Shown piece after piece: positions 10,850-21,655 of a DNA stretch of 64,000 nt. The notes below the pieces were generated by a model. The model was not told where the DNA came from. It saw only the letters and a program-made list of their open reading frames with translations, and did not search any database. The stretch lies in assembly GCA_024305745.1 (NCBI GenBank), contig JAHRBS010000006.1:746501-810500 (forward strand), read 5' to 3'. Numbering within the stretch: position 1 is the first letter of the stretch; each line of letters opens with the position of its first letter. This stretch comes from Polyporus tsugae (lineage: Eukaryota; Basidiomycota; Agaricomycetes; Polyporales; Polyporaceae). A program made the position numbers and the translations under genes.

Positions 10850-11760
10850 CCCGGGCCCCTGCGGAATGGACCTCCCTCCAGTCCGGCAACTCTGTTATCT
10901 TTTCAGTACGGGTTCGCGGTGCACTGCACCGAATTCTGTCCCACCTCCCCCCTCCGGAGCCGTCAAACTCCTCTGGCGCCTCATTAGAGTCCGGGAGGCG
11001 CGTGCTTCATATTGTCCTCCAGTAGTCATTCTGCACTCATCTGAGGTTGCGGCAGCTATCTCATGACCATTCGCAATTCCGATAATGGGCACACATCCTC
11101 CGCACCTGCCAACTTCCACCTTATCCGTCGCGCGGGTCTGTTTGGTGCGCCTGCACGTTCCATGCTCTCCTCGTGAACACGAGTCTCATGTTTTGTCTAT
11201 TGCAGGTTCTCCGGCGCCGCTGACCAAGTAAATGTATGCCCCCATTCACTCTACATGCGCTCGCTCACGGCTGCATCGGCTGGAGTCCATTCATTGTAGC
11301 CTTGCACCCACGGGGGGATAACACCAACAATTTCTCAGGTTTCCCGGAGATTCGGCTAGACGACTTTGGGCGGCGAGTTTCTCTCGCACCCGAGCCGTCC
11401 TCAAGCTACCGAGTTCGTACTTGCTTACACTCGACTTCCTCCAAGGTTTAAAATATACGTAACTCGATCCCGTCGGACATACATCGACTACGAGATCCAG
11501 ACGCAGTCTCCGAGGATCTCTACAATATTCTACACCCAGGTGCGTCGTCTCCAGTCTTCAGACTTGCTCTTGGCAGTGGCAAGCACATCTAATTCCCCCG
11601 CTGTAGTCGTTTAACAAGTACATCACTGTAGCCCCGGGGCGGTCGAAGGACCTTCAGCCCTTGCTCCGCCAACGGCGAGGCGCATCAGGACAACTTAACT
11701 TTAGCGTCGACGGCGGAAGTGACTGTGGCTAATTGGGTGATGAACAACAACCGGGCTGTT
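10850..11760 (+). pseudogene. Decayed block X, copy 2
   Basis: This is the counterpart of 4570-5660, placed the same way, just 3' of HET copy 2 and converging on it. The frame is broken: pieces such as YVTRS-RTYIDYEIQT and FNKYITVAPGRSKDLQ match copy 1 only with shifts. The family is not recognised. Confidence 0.45.
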
Positions 11761-12202
11761 GTCCCTACAGTGCGTACATTCGCTCGCCTCCCGTGTTCTA
11801 ATGTAATGCTTAGTCACTACTCTCGCAGTCCGATCCGCCCGAGCTGTCGCAGTCGAAGAAAAATGGGGGAAGAGGTGCTGTTTGTCAAGTCCACGCTGTA
11901 CTCCTCGACATTCCTGCACCAATAAGCATGGTCTGTGGATACAGTACACACGTAGTTCAGCTTGCCGTTCGTCTGTCACTAGAAGCATAAAGGTATAAAG
12001 TGAACACCACAAAACACGCGTAGATATCAAAGGACCACGGCCACGAAGCAAGAAACACTACAACACAGGGCAAGGAGGAGAAGGGTCTGTCATGTGAGTC
12101 GCTGTCCGTGACCTCGCAAGAAAGGAACTGGTGTATCAAGTCGATCCGCCACATCATCCTCACCCCCAGCTTCGTCACCAACAGCCCCCAGGGCTCGAGT
12201 CT

Positions 12203-14455
12203 CTACGCTCGCCATCTCACATCCGCCTGCCCCCTCTTCCCGACCAGCCTCGCCCCTCGGTGTCGACAACGCCAGAAGGCGAGTAGTCTTCCATAACCTC
12301 CACCTCGCTTGCCTTCTTCCGCAGCTGGCTCGACAGCGGAGGGTGCAGGGGACGCGTCGCGGAGAACATCAACGCGCAGGAAGTAGATCCCAGTCCCCGC
12401 GAATTCTAGTCCGAGGTCCACAGTGAGCGCCCCCGGGGCCCCTGCTGCACTCAACGTGACTTCTTCACGCTTTAGTCCATCGTGCCATGGGTTCCAGCCC
12501 ATCCACTGGCAAGACGCATTGTGACGATCCGCCTGATCAGAGTCCGGGGCAGAGTGGAGTTGAACAAGCATCTTGACCTCGGCGTTGATGGTAAACCGTT
12601 GACCACGATTCTTGAGGGTGTGCTGGAATTCTACGGTGATAGTGTGGTCGTCCTTGGAAAGTGTGAGCCAGTGAGTGGTCGGGTGGTCCAGATCTGGATC
12701 GCGGAGGTCGGCCGAGTATCCTAGGGAATGCAGGGTGTCGCGGGTCTCCCTCAACAGCATCAACTTGATCGCGGCGTATGGCTGCCGTCGAAGGGTCGAG
12801 GGCAAGTCGGCGGGGTTGGGATGAGACATGTATACCGTCTTCAGTGTGGTACGCCGGCGGAGATGCTCGATGGTTTGGGGTGACAGGGGGAAGACAGTGA
12901 CCCAGCTCTCAACCAAGAGGTCATGAAAGACAGCACCAAGTCCTAGATAAAAGAATTCAACACCAGTCTCAGAGGGGCATGTGTAGCAAAGTCGTCCTAG
13001 GAGGTGCCCCGGGCGTTCCGCGTGTTCACACCCTAGGATGGCGAGGTACGCCTGGTGAGAATTGTCCTCTGGTTTCAAATCAAGTTCGCTGAATTCATAC
13101 TCTCTGGGTAGTAACGCGCCCCAAGGGAAGTCATGGGTAAGAGGTATCATATGAAACTGTGTGTGAATGCCGTATGGAGTGGATGTGTATTCTATCTCAT
13201 GGCGAAGAGACGGTGGGAACTGGGTGCGGCGGATGTGACCGTGAGGATTGCCACTGAAGACATCAGGAGACATGGCGACAGGACCTTTACGGATTGGCCG
13301 TCGACGATGGTCAAACTTCAGTGCTTGGAGCTCTGGGGTAGGCTGGGGGTGCCGGAAGCCCAAGTAAATGTCTCCCCACGCGAAGAGGCTCTGGTCAGGG
13401 ATACGCTGCATGATCTGCTCCTACAGCCGTCGAAACGCTCGGTCGCCCTCGCCGTATAGGGTCGGCATGTGGATGTCAAAGATACCCAGCAGCGAGTACA
13501 CCCTGTCTTCCTTCCTCGTCGTCTCGCGGTTCGCGGCCCACGAGAGTCGTTGGGCTACACTGAACTTGTGAAGGGGCTCCCGACGCAACAGAGCCTTATA
13601 ATCGATCTTGGTGACGCTCTCGACGAGGTTGACAAGGGCCTGCTTCGAGCCAATTGAAGCCCAGTCCTTGGAGAGAAACTCCACGCTTCCCGGCGCGATG
13701 AGCTCCTGGAGCGTCCATCCACGGGTGAACCACCGGCTCTCGCGGAGGCGAGAACCCCAAGCCTGATGATCATCTCCGGGAGGAACGTCCGCGAGATACG
13801 CGTAGCACACTGCTGCTGTCGCATACCACGCATACATCGAGTTGATGGCTTCGGAAAGCTCGGAGCTGCTCGATTTGTCGATGCAGCATGAGTCGATCCA
13901 GATGTAGCGGTAGCCGTTCGCTCGCGCGACAGCGCATGCGTCGCGGATCTTGGGCGAGAGCTCGGGGTCGGCCCAAATGGGATGAACGGGTGTCTTGGAT
14001 GGGTGATCTGAAGGCACTGGCAGTGCAGAAGCATCGCCTGAGGCGGGAGAAGCCGGGAGAGGGCGGGAGGATCGTTCGAGGAGGGCGCAGCGATAGACAT
14101 GCACAGAGGCGTGGATGTCAGTTTTGATCTTGGCTCTGCGGGCTAAGCAGCACTGAAATTACATCTCCAACTCACCTGTTATGCGAGTGACCCATGATGT
14201 GATTTTGGATTGTCTCAGAGGGGGTCTTGTCACTGATGGAGAGTCGCACGGGAATTGTGAAGGGTCCGATGAAGATAATGTGGGGCGACTCTCCGGAGCT
14301 TGCGACTCCGAATCAGCATACCGCCGCTGGATGTTCTTCAACTGCTCGTACGTCTGCTCGCCCTTTTTGTCCCAAGCGTGCGATAGGATGGCATACTTCG
14401 TCTCCTCTGGGTCTTTCTCGACGAACTGACCGGTCTTGGTGTCCAGGAGGCGCAT
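12203..14455 (-). pseudogene. HET-domain protein, copy 2, with two nonsense codons
   Basis: The frame aligns with copies 1 and 3 from MRLLDTKTGQFVEKDP to the C-terminus, but has TAA at 14161-14159 in the Pro/Ser linker and TAG at 13423-13421, where the other copies have CAG (Gln) in RRLQEQIMQR. The frame is otherwise continuous. HET motifs are YAILSHAWD, YIWIDSCCIDK and DRVYSLLGIFDIHMPTLYGEG. A GTGAGT/CAG pair around the TAA could in principle splice it out, but this would shift the frame, so I favour a pseudogene. The linker is divergent. No full-length product is expected without readthrough. Confidence 0.8.
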
Positions 14456-14929
14456 GGCGACCACAAATGATCTCAAAGGGCTGACAGTTTGCAATCAGTA
14501 CAACATGGTCAATACCTTCTCTCCATACATACCAGTGGGCGGGGGTACTTGGGGGGGATGAGCAGGTAGAACAAGCAATGGATGGGTAGGCTGGGCTGAC
14601 GGTGGCTGTGGCGGGACCAATACAAGGTCCACCTAAGTAAGAGGGGGAAGAGTGCCCGCGCGCGGAGGCCGTGCCTTCCTAAGTATGCCTGTCTGGCGTG
14701 GTTGGATCGTGGTTGGATATGGGCGCCGAACTTGAACTTAATCGTTGTGTCCGAGTCCTCGGAATGTTGCATGCTTGGATTGATGAACCGCAGGTCTGAT
14801 GCTGTGCGAATGTGCAAACCGTGCTTATAATTGCCAGAGCACTGCTACGGCCATAGGAAACACCTCGTCCGTTACCGATACAGGAAAGACAAAATCATAA
14901 TCATATAATAACCGTACCGTTCCTCAGCT

Positions 14930-15745
14930 GTCTTCCAGACCCTGTTCATCATCAGAGCTGCTACTCTCACCGTCATGGACTGTCATGAGGGTCTCACGCC
15001 GCACACATCAACCTGAAGTCCACCGCGCACGACTAGGGTGGGCGACATACCAGTAAACGAACGGCCGCATTACCTTCGCAACGCCTGCGAGCTTGTCCTT
15101 GAAGCTTGCTGAACACGCCCGCGAAATGTCCGCAAGCCAGTACATGGGTTCTGTCATGGCGAAATGGTAAGGCCGAGTCGCAATCCAATTTAGAAAACAC
15201 ATACGTCATGGGGCTTGAACCTGCACCTCAAGCTGGCCATTCAGACATCCACGCCGTGTAGGAGCCCGGGCAGCTGAACACGGACTGCCCACCCTCCACT
15301 TCTTGGTCTCCATCCTTGTTGTTACGATATGACTCTCACGATCTAGCGCGCCTAGTAGTACCACCTGTAAACGACCTCTACGACCTACCCTGAAGTACCT
15401 GGTCCGTGCGCAGGCTTCAGCACAATATATAAACCCCTCGTCAGCTGCAGTAATTCCCCAGCTTCGAGTTGGTCTTTATAGTCCTCCCAGTCCTTCGCTT
15501 ATTGCTAGCATGTGGTCTGACCTTATCACTCGTTGTCCAGCGTGTCGCCGTCCAGAGACTTGACTTCTGCCTCCGCTGAGGCTCCGACGGCTCCTCGCCA
15601 TCATCGGCCGGGCCTTGCGCATGTCTGTCCTCTGCGGAGTATTATTAGCTACTTGTCCTTCCGATCCCCATGGAAATACTTCGAGCCTGGCCATTTGAAG
15701 CGCCTGAAGCAGGCGGATCGGAGCGTTGCGCTGATGTTGCCCGCA
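14930..15745 (-). pseudogene. DUF2461-family gene remnant, copy 2
   Basis: The minus strand holds the acidic tail MTVHDGESSSSDDEQGLED (~14935-14990) and FKDKLAGVAKVMRPFVYWYV (~15050-15110), then EPMYWLADISRA (~15120-15150), a version of the EPVYRLAE motif in copy 3. The middle of the gene is missing, since these motifs now lie close together, so it is a deleted and broken copy. It sits upstream of HET copy 2 in the same orientation. Confidence 0.6.
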
Positions 15746-15869
15746 TTCTCAGAAGAAACACATTACAGGCAAGGAACAGAGAGGGAGGAACTGGGAAGCC
15801 CGTGAGGGAAATGCGGGTTGACAAGACGTGTTCAAGTGGCCCACATGGGCGCGCCAAGCTCTGAATCGA

Positions 15870-17700
15870 CAGCGCCGGAGCCGTCACTGCCGTCAGTACT
15901 CCAGTCCTCGTCTAACTCTCCTTTCCTGCTCTTTGGCTTTATTCCTGCTTCGGACTAGTTTCTCTCGACGACCATCGTATACGGCATAGTAGCTTACCAT
16001 GTCCCATAAGACAATTCACCCTGCTCCTCGACTACGCCAACTCTCGGGACCAACTCGCATGCTGGATGTTTCGCAAGTACCTGAATGACTTCAGTTGTAA
16101 GGATCCTCCTTGCAGAGGTGGGCAAGCTGAGAGCGAGCAGTTACAAGTCCGATGGTACGTTCTTCCGCTCTCCCGGTGACTTCTGCTCGCTCAACTTGAA
16201 CATGGGTCTTCTGGTATGCACTTGGAACGAACAGCGAGATTGCAGAGCTCATGATCGTGGAGTCAAGGTTCGGCGCGGATGGCGAGTCCAGCCCGGAGTG
16301 GATGCTCAAGGTGCGTTCCCTTTGTAGATCCCAATGCAGCACTATCGCACTCACACGGATGATGCAGTATGAAGACCTTCCAGGCCCCATCGGCGGCATT
16401 GAGCGTCATCGAGGACAACCCGCCTGCTTTTCGTGCGTGACGCGTGGTGTATACAGTATTCAACGTCACACGAAGGCCAAGGCCAAGGCTCTCCCTGCCC
16501 CGGAGCCTTTGAATCTACCCGCACTGGCACAGTAGAAGCGTACGTTGTCCCTGTTGGTCTATGGACCCCCTCCGTGCTCAGTCGAGGCTGCTGCTGCTAG
16601 TTTATTACTATCTTCCGCGGCGATCATGGGGCCATCCGCCGCACCTCTCCCCATGGTATTCCCATGCCTCGTGCCCGTGTATTTGGTACATTTGCATGTT
16701 TTATCACAATCATATATTAGCGCACACATCTCACATTTTGCGTGTTGCATTCAGGTGCCGCTGCAGACCTTTCGACGCGGCGATACCCGCACTCGCACGT
16801 CTCGATCAATTCTTTATGCGAAGGATACGCTCACACCGTTTTTCTGCAACGAAGACTGAACCCACGTCCACTCCCACCCCCTTGCTGCCAGCCACAGTCG
16901 AGTCCAGTGCCTTATCGGCAGCACTGCTACTATTCTTGCGACCGGTCGGGAAGACGGTGTCGCTACTCCCTCATACACGTCTCGACAGCCTCGAGCGGTG
17001 AGTTTTGTCCCCAAATTCAGGCGTTGGCTGGTGAATCTTACCTCGATGGCTTCCAAGGGCCATGGGCATATCCCCGACTCGGCTGTATTTTGTACCCGGA
17101 GAGTATGCCACGTTCTTCGGCATCTGGTAGTGAAGAGCGTGTCTCACCGTTACTGGGTACTGTTCAAGGAACACGTCGAGGAGACGCAGCCTACTACGGA
17201 GCCTCCACACTTGGAGGTACCACTGCCGCGACGCGAAAAACGCCGGAAGGACCTGGGAAGGACCGCTCAACATCGTCACCGACCGAATCACACTTAGGCG
17301 GCCGCGACTCTGCTGCCGCACGCGCACTGGCAGTGGTTGGATTCTCCTTCATCGGGTCGCGTCCTGCCCTCCGATATGCAAGCCGTTGATGCCCTCCGCT
17401 GGCCGATGGATCTGCACCGTCGCAGACGAGGCACAGGAAGGTGAACTAAGCCGAATGTATCTCTCGCTCGCTTCACGATGTACTTAGGTCTCGAGGTTCC
17501 TTAGCCTATGAATGTTGACTGTTGCCATGGACGCTTAGGTCCATTCGTCTCTCTCTCCTCGCTGCATTATCCTGCAAATTACTGGTTGCCTCCTTTGTGT
17601 CAGTACGCGCCTGGTCCCTTTCACTCCGCTCGTGCTCGAGTACAGCTCGTTCAAGTGTGATCATTCGTGCAGATCTATTAATGCGGAGCTCATGGTCTAT
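15870..17700. repeat. Decayed direct repeat Y, copy 1 (left of the F-box gene)
   Basis: This stretch is similar to ~19500-21340 in the same orientation. Matching stretches include ~17480-17590 versus ~21195-21315 (a run ending TATCCTGCAAATTACT in both), ~16260-16320 versus ~19970-20035 (coding for PEWM.K in both) and ~16500-16640 versus ~20240-20400. Open frames are short and shifted between copies. It is probably a duplicated, decayed gene of unknown family. Confidence 0.5.
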
Positions 17701-17880
17701 GGATACATCTCAGGGAACCGAAACACTCTAAGGACCAATGGGACAAGAAGGATCAAGGACGTGTGGGCAGGCGATTCGAGCCCATGCTGCGAACGCAAGA
17801 TGCGGATGGAGCCCAAGCTTTCATCCAACTGAAGGTTGAATTAGCAACAATTTGCATTCAGCAGTTCGACTTACGCACGA

Positions 17881-19182
17881 TTAGTAGGCGACGAGAGCGG
17901 CTGCCAAGAGCTCTTCGGTGCCGGGGACATACGAACGCGAGACGCGCTGATCGACTCCTTTTGCAAGCTCTATATCGACGCCGCACTTGATACACGCCCG
18001 AACGAAGAGCTCAGCGACCCGCCGGACGTCTGGAGTGATCTCGCCGGAGCGTCGTCCGAAGGGGAGGAGGAAACGGATGGTGGCCAGGGCTGAACCGCGT
18101 CGGTTCGTGACCCAGACCGCGAGTCTGTCGAGAGGGAAACACGCGAGACCGCCATCGAGATTGACCTCGCGGAGCGTAGACGGGAAGGTTGCGCGGTCGA
18201 TCAAGACGAAAAGAACGGCAGGAAGCGTCCATTCTGTGAGACTGTCGCAGAGCTTGAGAACGGAGGACACGTTTCCACCCGCCGAAAGATACTCCAGTTG
18301 GCCAGCAACGGTCGGAAAGAAGTCCGAGTCGGGGGGATAATTGGGGGGTAGATGGAGGGCCCGTAAAACAGGCATCTGGAAAGGCGGTCCAGTGACCGTA
18401 CGCACGGGGTAATTGTTGGGGTCGTCGTCGTCGATGGGTATAGCCCAGCGGTCTAAGAGGGCGAAGGTTCGGAGGGTCGGAAACGTCAACTCGGACTTGT
18501 ATCCCGTAGCGTAGAGAGGGACGAGGACAAGGCTTTCCAGGTGAGGAGCCAGAGGGGGTAAGACTGCCCCGAAGAGCGCGGCGTGGCCTTTAAGTTCGAG
18601 TCGCCGGATGGTGGATCGCAAGCCGACGACTTGCATAGCAGTCATGAACAGAGCGCAGTAGTACGGAGCGTCCACCGGCATAAACGCAGTCGAAAAGACG
18701 CAGATATTGGGACAGAGCGAGAAGATGATGGCAAGAGCGATGGTGTGTGAGCTGTCCCAGTGATGACCGCCTTCGAGGAAAAGCTCCAACCGGAGGGCAT
18801 ACCGACCAGGGAAGGACGAGCGGCGGCGGATATCTGCGAAGTGTTTGAGCGTGGTTGCGATCTTAAAGGCGTGGTTTCCGCTCTTGACAAGGATATATCG
18901 AAAGAGGAACTCGTCTGCGAGAGGAGTCCATGCCTTGCAGACGAGACTGGCGGAAAGCATGGTGTTCGTGGCTTCGCGGTGTCTGCTATGGAGGGCGATT
19001 CCATGTTGATCGGCTGCATATGCAAGGATAGCTGGGCCATCGTCGCAAGTATAAGCACCGGGGATATGCGTTGCCTGGTCGAAGACGTTGAGCCATACTT
19101 CCGGGGGAAATTTCGGTCCAGGCTGGTCCAGAGTATCGGCAGCCATCCCCTGAAAGCCAAGAAACCGACGCAAGACATTCAT
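17881..19182 (-). CDS. F-box-like protein
   Basis: A single open frame of 433 residues starts MNVLRRFLGFQGMAADTL. The segment KFPPEVWLNVFDQATHI (~24-40), with SLVCKAWTPLADEFLFRYI (~80-100), is the standard F-box-like pattern of Agaricomycete proteins. The rest (SLCPNICVFS, LRRLEL-type and LRTFALLDRW segments) looks like the degenerate leucine-rich region that follows in this group. Such proteins usually act as substrate adaptors of SCF ubiquitin ligases; the substrate cannot be predicted. There is no intron and no broken frame. The gene lies between two decayed direct repeats (Y) and is the only intact gene there. Confidence 0.8.
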   Translation of the reverse strand: MNVLRRFLGFQGMAADTLDQPGPKFPPEVWLNVFDQATHIPGAYTCDDGPAILAYAADQHGIALHSRHREATNTMLSASLVCKAWTPLADEFLFRYILVKSGNHAFKIATTLKHFADIRRRSSFPGRYALRLELFLEGGHHWDSSHTIALAIIFSLCPNICVFSTAFMPVDAPYYCALFMTAMQVVGLRSTIRRLELKGHAALFGAVLPPLAPHLESLVLVPLYATGYKSELTFPTLRTFALLDRWAIPIDDDDPNNYPVRTVTGPPFQMPVLRALHLPPNYPPDSDFFPTVAGQLEYLSAGGNVSSVLKLCDSLTEWTLPAVLFVLIDRATFPSTLREVNLDGGLACFPLDRLAVWVTNRRGSALATIRFLLPFGRRSGEITPDVRRVAELFVRACIKCGVDIELAKGVDQRVSRSYVPGTEELLAAALVAY

Positions 19183-19499
19183 GACTGGTTGTTAGACGCA
19201 ACAGAGCAAGTTTCAGGCCGAGAGATGTCTGTGGGCCGGTGATGATGGTGGTGGGGAAGAGAGTTGTACGTTGCAAGCGACGATTGACTCGGATGACCTC
19301 ACGCGTTCCGCCGCTCTCCCACCTCACCCTTCAAGCTCAAGCTTCACGCCGAACCGCCAAATCCACCATGCGCCCTACAACGCTGGTAAACCTCGCAGAA
19401 GGTGCAGTTGTAACATCCAGTTCGTTCTCCCAGTTCTGATTACCACTATTGACTATCATATTCGCGCCATCCAGCCATTGCTGCGGGAATGTTCACTTT

Positions 19500-21340
19500 A
19501 GGTCCATGTGCTCTACCTAGTACCGGGGGTTGCGTCACTTAACACCTCCCAGTCTCGCGTTGTCTGCTGCCGTGAATGGAGGAATAGTAGCCGTCACATT
19601 ATTATTCTTCAGTGCGTCACACAGTTTTCTTTCCACGAGTTTGACCTGGCAAGGACTCTCCCACTCTACGGGAAGTCGTCGTTCGCACTGCGAAGGACAG
19701 TCGAAGGCGCGTCGCGCGCTGTATCTTCTGCAAGTGCCTGAACGATCTCTGTTGCAAGGCTCTGGCTCGCTAAAGGTCTGCATCCTCTTCGCAGAGGTGG
19801 GCCAGCTAAGGACGAGCGGTGATAAGTCCCATGGTACGTCCCATGCCGATGATGATCTTCCACTCTCCCGACATCTGCTCTCTCGCCCTTGGTCTTCGGC
19901 GACTCTTCGCTTTGCCCACCTGTTATGCATATGAAACGAACAGCGGGATTGCGGACCTCGTTATCATGGACTTCATGCTCGGCCCGTGTGGCGGGTTAAA
20001 CCCAGAGTGGATGTTCAAGGTGCGTTCCCTTGATACAACCCAACGCAGCCCGATCGCTCTCAGATGCATGATGCAAACAGAATACCCTCCCCCCTCCGGG
20101 CCCCGTGCGACCTGCTATAACGTTGGGAACGAACATCATAGACGACGCCGACCTACTCTCCGGACGTACACAGTCGCGCATTCAACGTCACGTGACGGCC
20201 AAGGCTGCTCCTACTCCCCCGGCCGTAATAGCTACTAGCCCGGAGCCCTTGAATCTGCCCGCGCTGGTACAGCGGAACCGTACGTCTCCCCGTTAACCTG
20301 TAACCCCTCTCTCCGCGCTCAGTCGAGGCCGCAGAGCTAGTTTGCTGCTGCCTTCTGTGACGATCATGAGGCCATCCGCCGGAGCCCTCCCCGCCGATGG
20401 TCCTATGCTTCAAGCTAGTGTGTTTGGTACGTCTACATGCCTCATCACGGGCACAGATTCGCGCATACATCTCACAGTTTGTGTATTGCGTTGCGTTGCA
20501 TTGTCGCTGTGGCCTCTCGATTTCGCGAGACCCACGCCCCGATCGATTCCTCACGCGAAGGATACATACGCTGTTTACTCAAGGAGGGACTGGTCCCATG
20601 TCTGCTCCCGTCTCGCCGCCGTCATTCAGTGTCTCAACAGCACCACTGCTACTATTCAACCGGCCGGGAAGGTGTCACTATTTAGTCATGCTCTACGCGG
20701 AGTCTGTTCGACAGCCTCAAATAGTGAGTCTTGTCCAAAATTCAGGCGATGGCTGGTCAAATTTACTTTGATGGCCTTCAAGGGTCGTGTTGCCGAAGCG
20801 GTATCCCAGGACTCGGTTACATTTACACACAAAGTACGCCACGTCCTCCGGCTCTGACCTGTTTCTACTGAGGAGGGTGTTACATCTTCGCTGGTTGCCG
20901 GTTCTTCGACCATTCAAGGAATACGTCGAGGAGGTGCAGTCCCAGAAACCTCGGTGCTCGCAGCTGCTACTTACTGCCGTACCGCGAAACACGCCATGAC
21001 AGCCCAACATCGTCTTGACCCATATCCACACTTAGACGGCCGCGACTCTGCGGCCGCACACGCACTGGCAGTGCCTGGATTCCGCTTCATTAGGTTGCGT
21101 TGCGCCCTCCGACGTGCGAGCTGTTGATGCCCTCCGCTGGCTGATGGATCTGCACAGTTGCAAGAGTACAAGAAGGCGAGCTAAGTGAATGCGTCTCTCA
21201 CTCGCTTCACGATGTACTTAGGTCTCGAAGCTCCGCGCCCTATGAATGTTGACTGTTGGCATGGACGTTTAGGTCGATTCATCTCTCTCCTCGCCGCTTT
21301 ATCCTGCAAATTACTCCATCTTCGCAAGTCAGTTCTGTAT
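19500..21340. repeat. Decayed direct repeat Y, copy 2 (right of the F-box gene)
   Basis: Counterpart of ~15870-17700; see that entry for matching stretches. No frame longer than ~170 residues, and no frame shared over its length with copy 1. Its right end is followed by the 3' side of HET copy 3. Confidence 0.5.
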
Positions 21341-21655
21341 CCCCGGTCGCTGTCGGACTATGTATATCCCCGTGCTGATGACCACGTATTGCGCGTTCGC
21401 GTGTCGTCCCAGAACGAAGGCATTTTGTTTTTCTGGATGGCCCAGGGTACATTTTTCTCTGAAGCAATGTGAGTTCGATGCGGCCCCTGTAGTCATGGCA
21501 TATCTTATGAACATACATAATACTGTAAACTCATGTACATACAGGCAGAAAGACACTCGGAAACGGCGACGCTTCAAGCCTACTACCGAATCCTCGTAGC
21601 TTGCAAGTCCGAGTCAAATTGCGTAAGAAAGGTGCGGGAGGGTGTTTGTCTGCCA

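Noticed and set aside
12203..14104. Intron interpretation for the first stop in HET copy 2
   Set aside because: Using the visible GTGAGT/CAG pair shifts into a frame that does not match the other copies, whereas reading straight through keeps them aligned.
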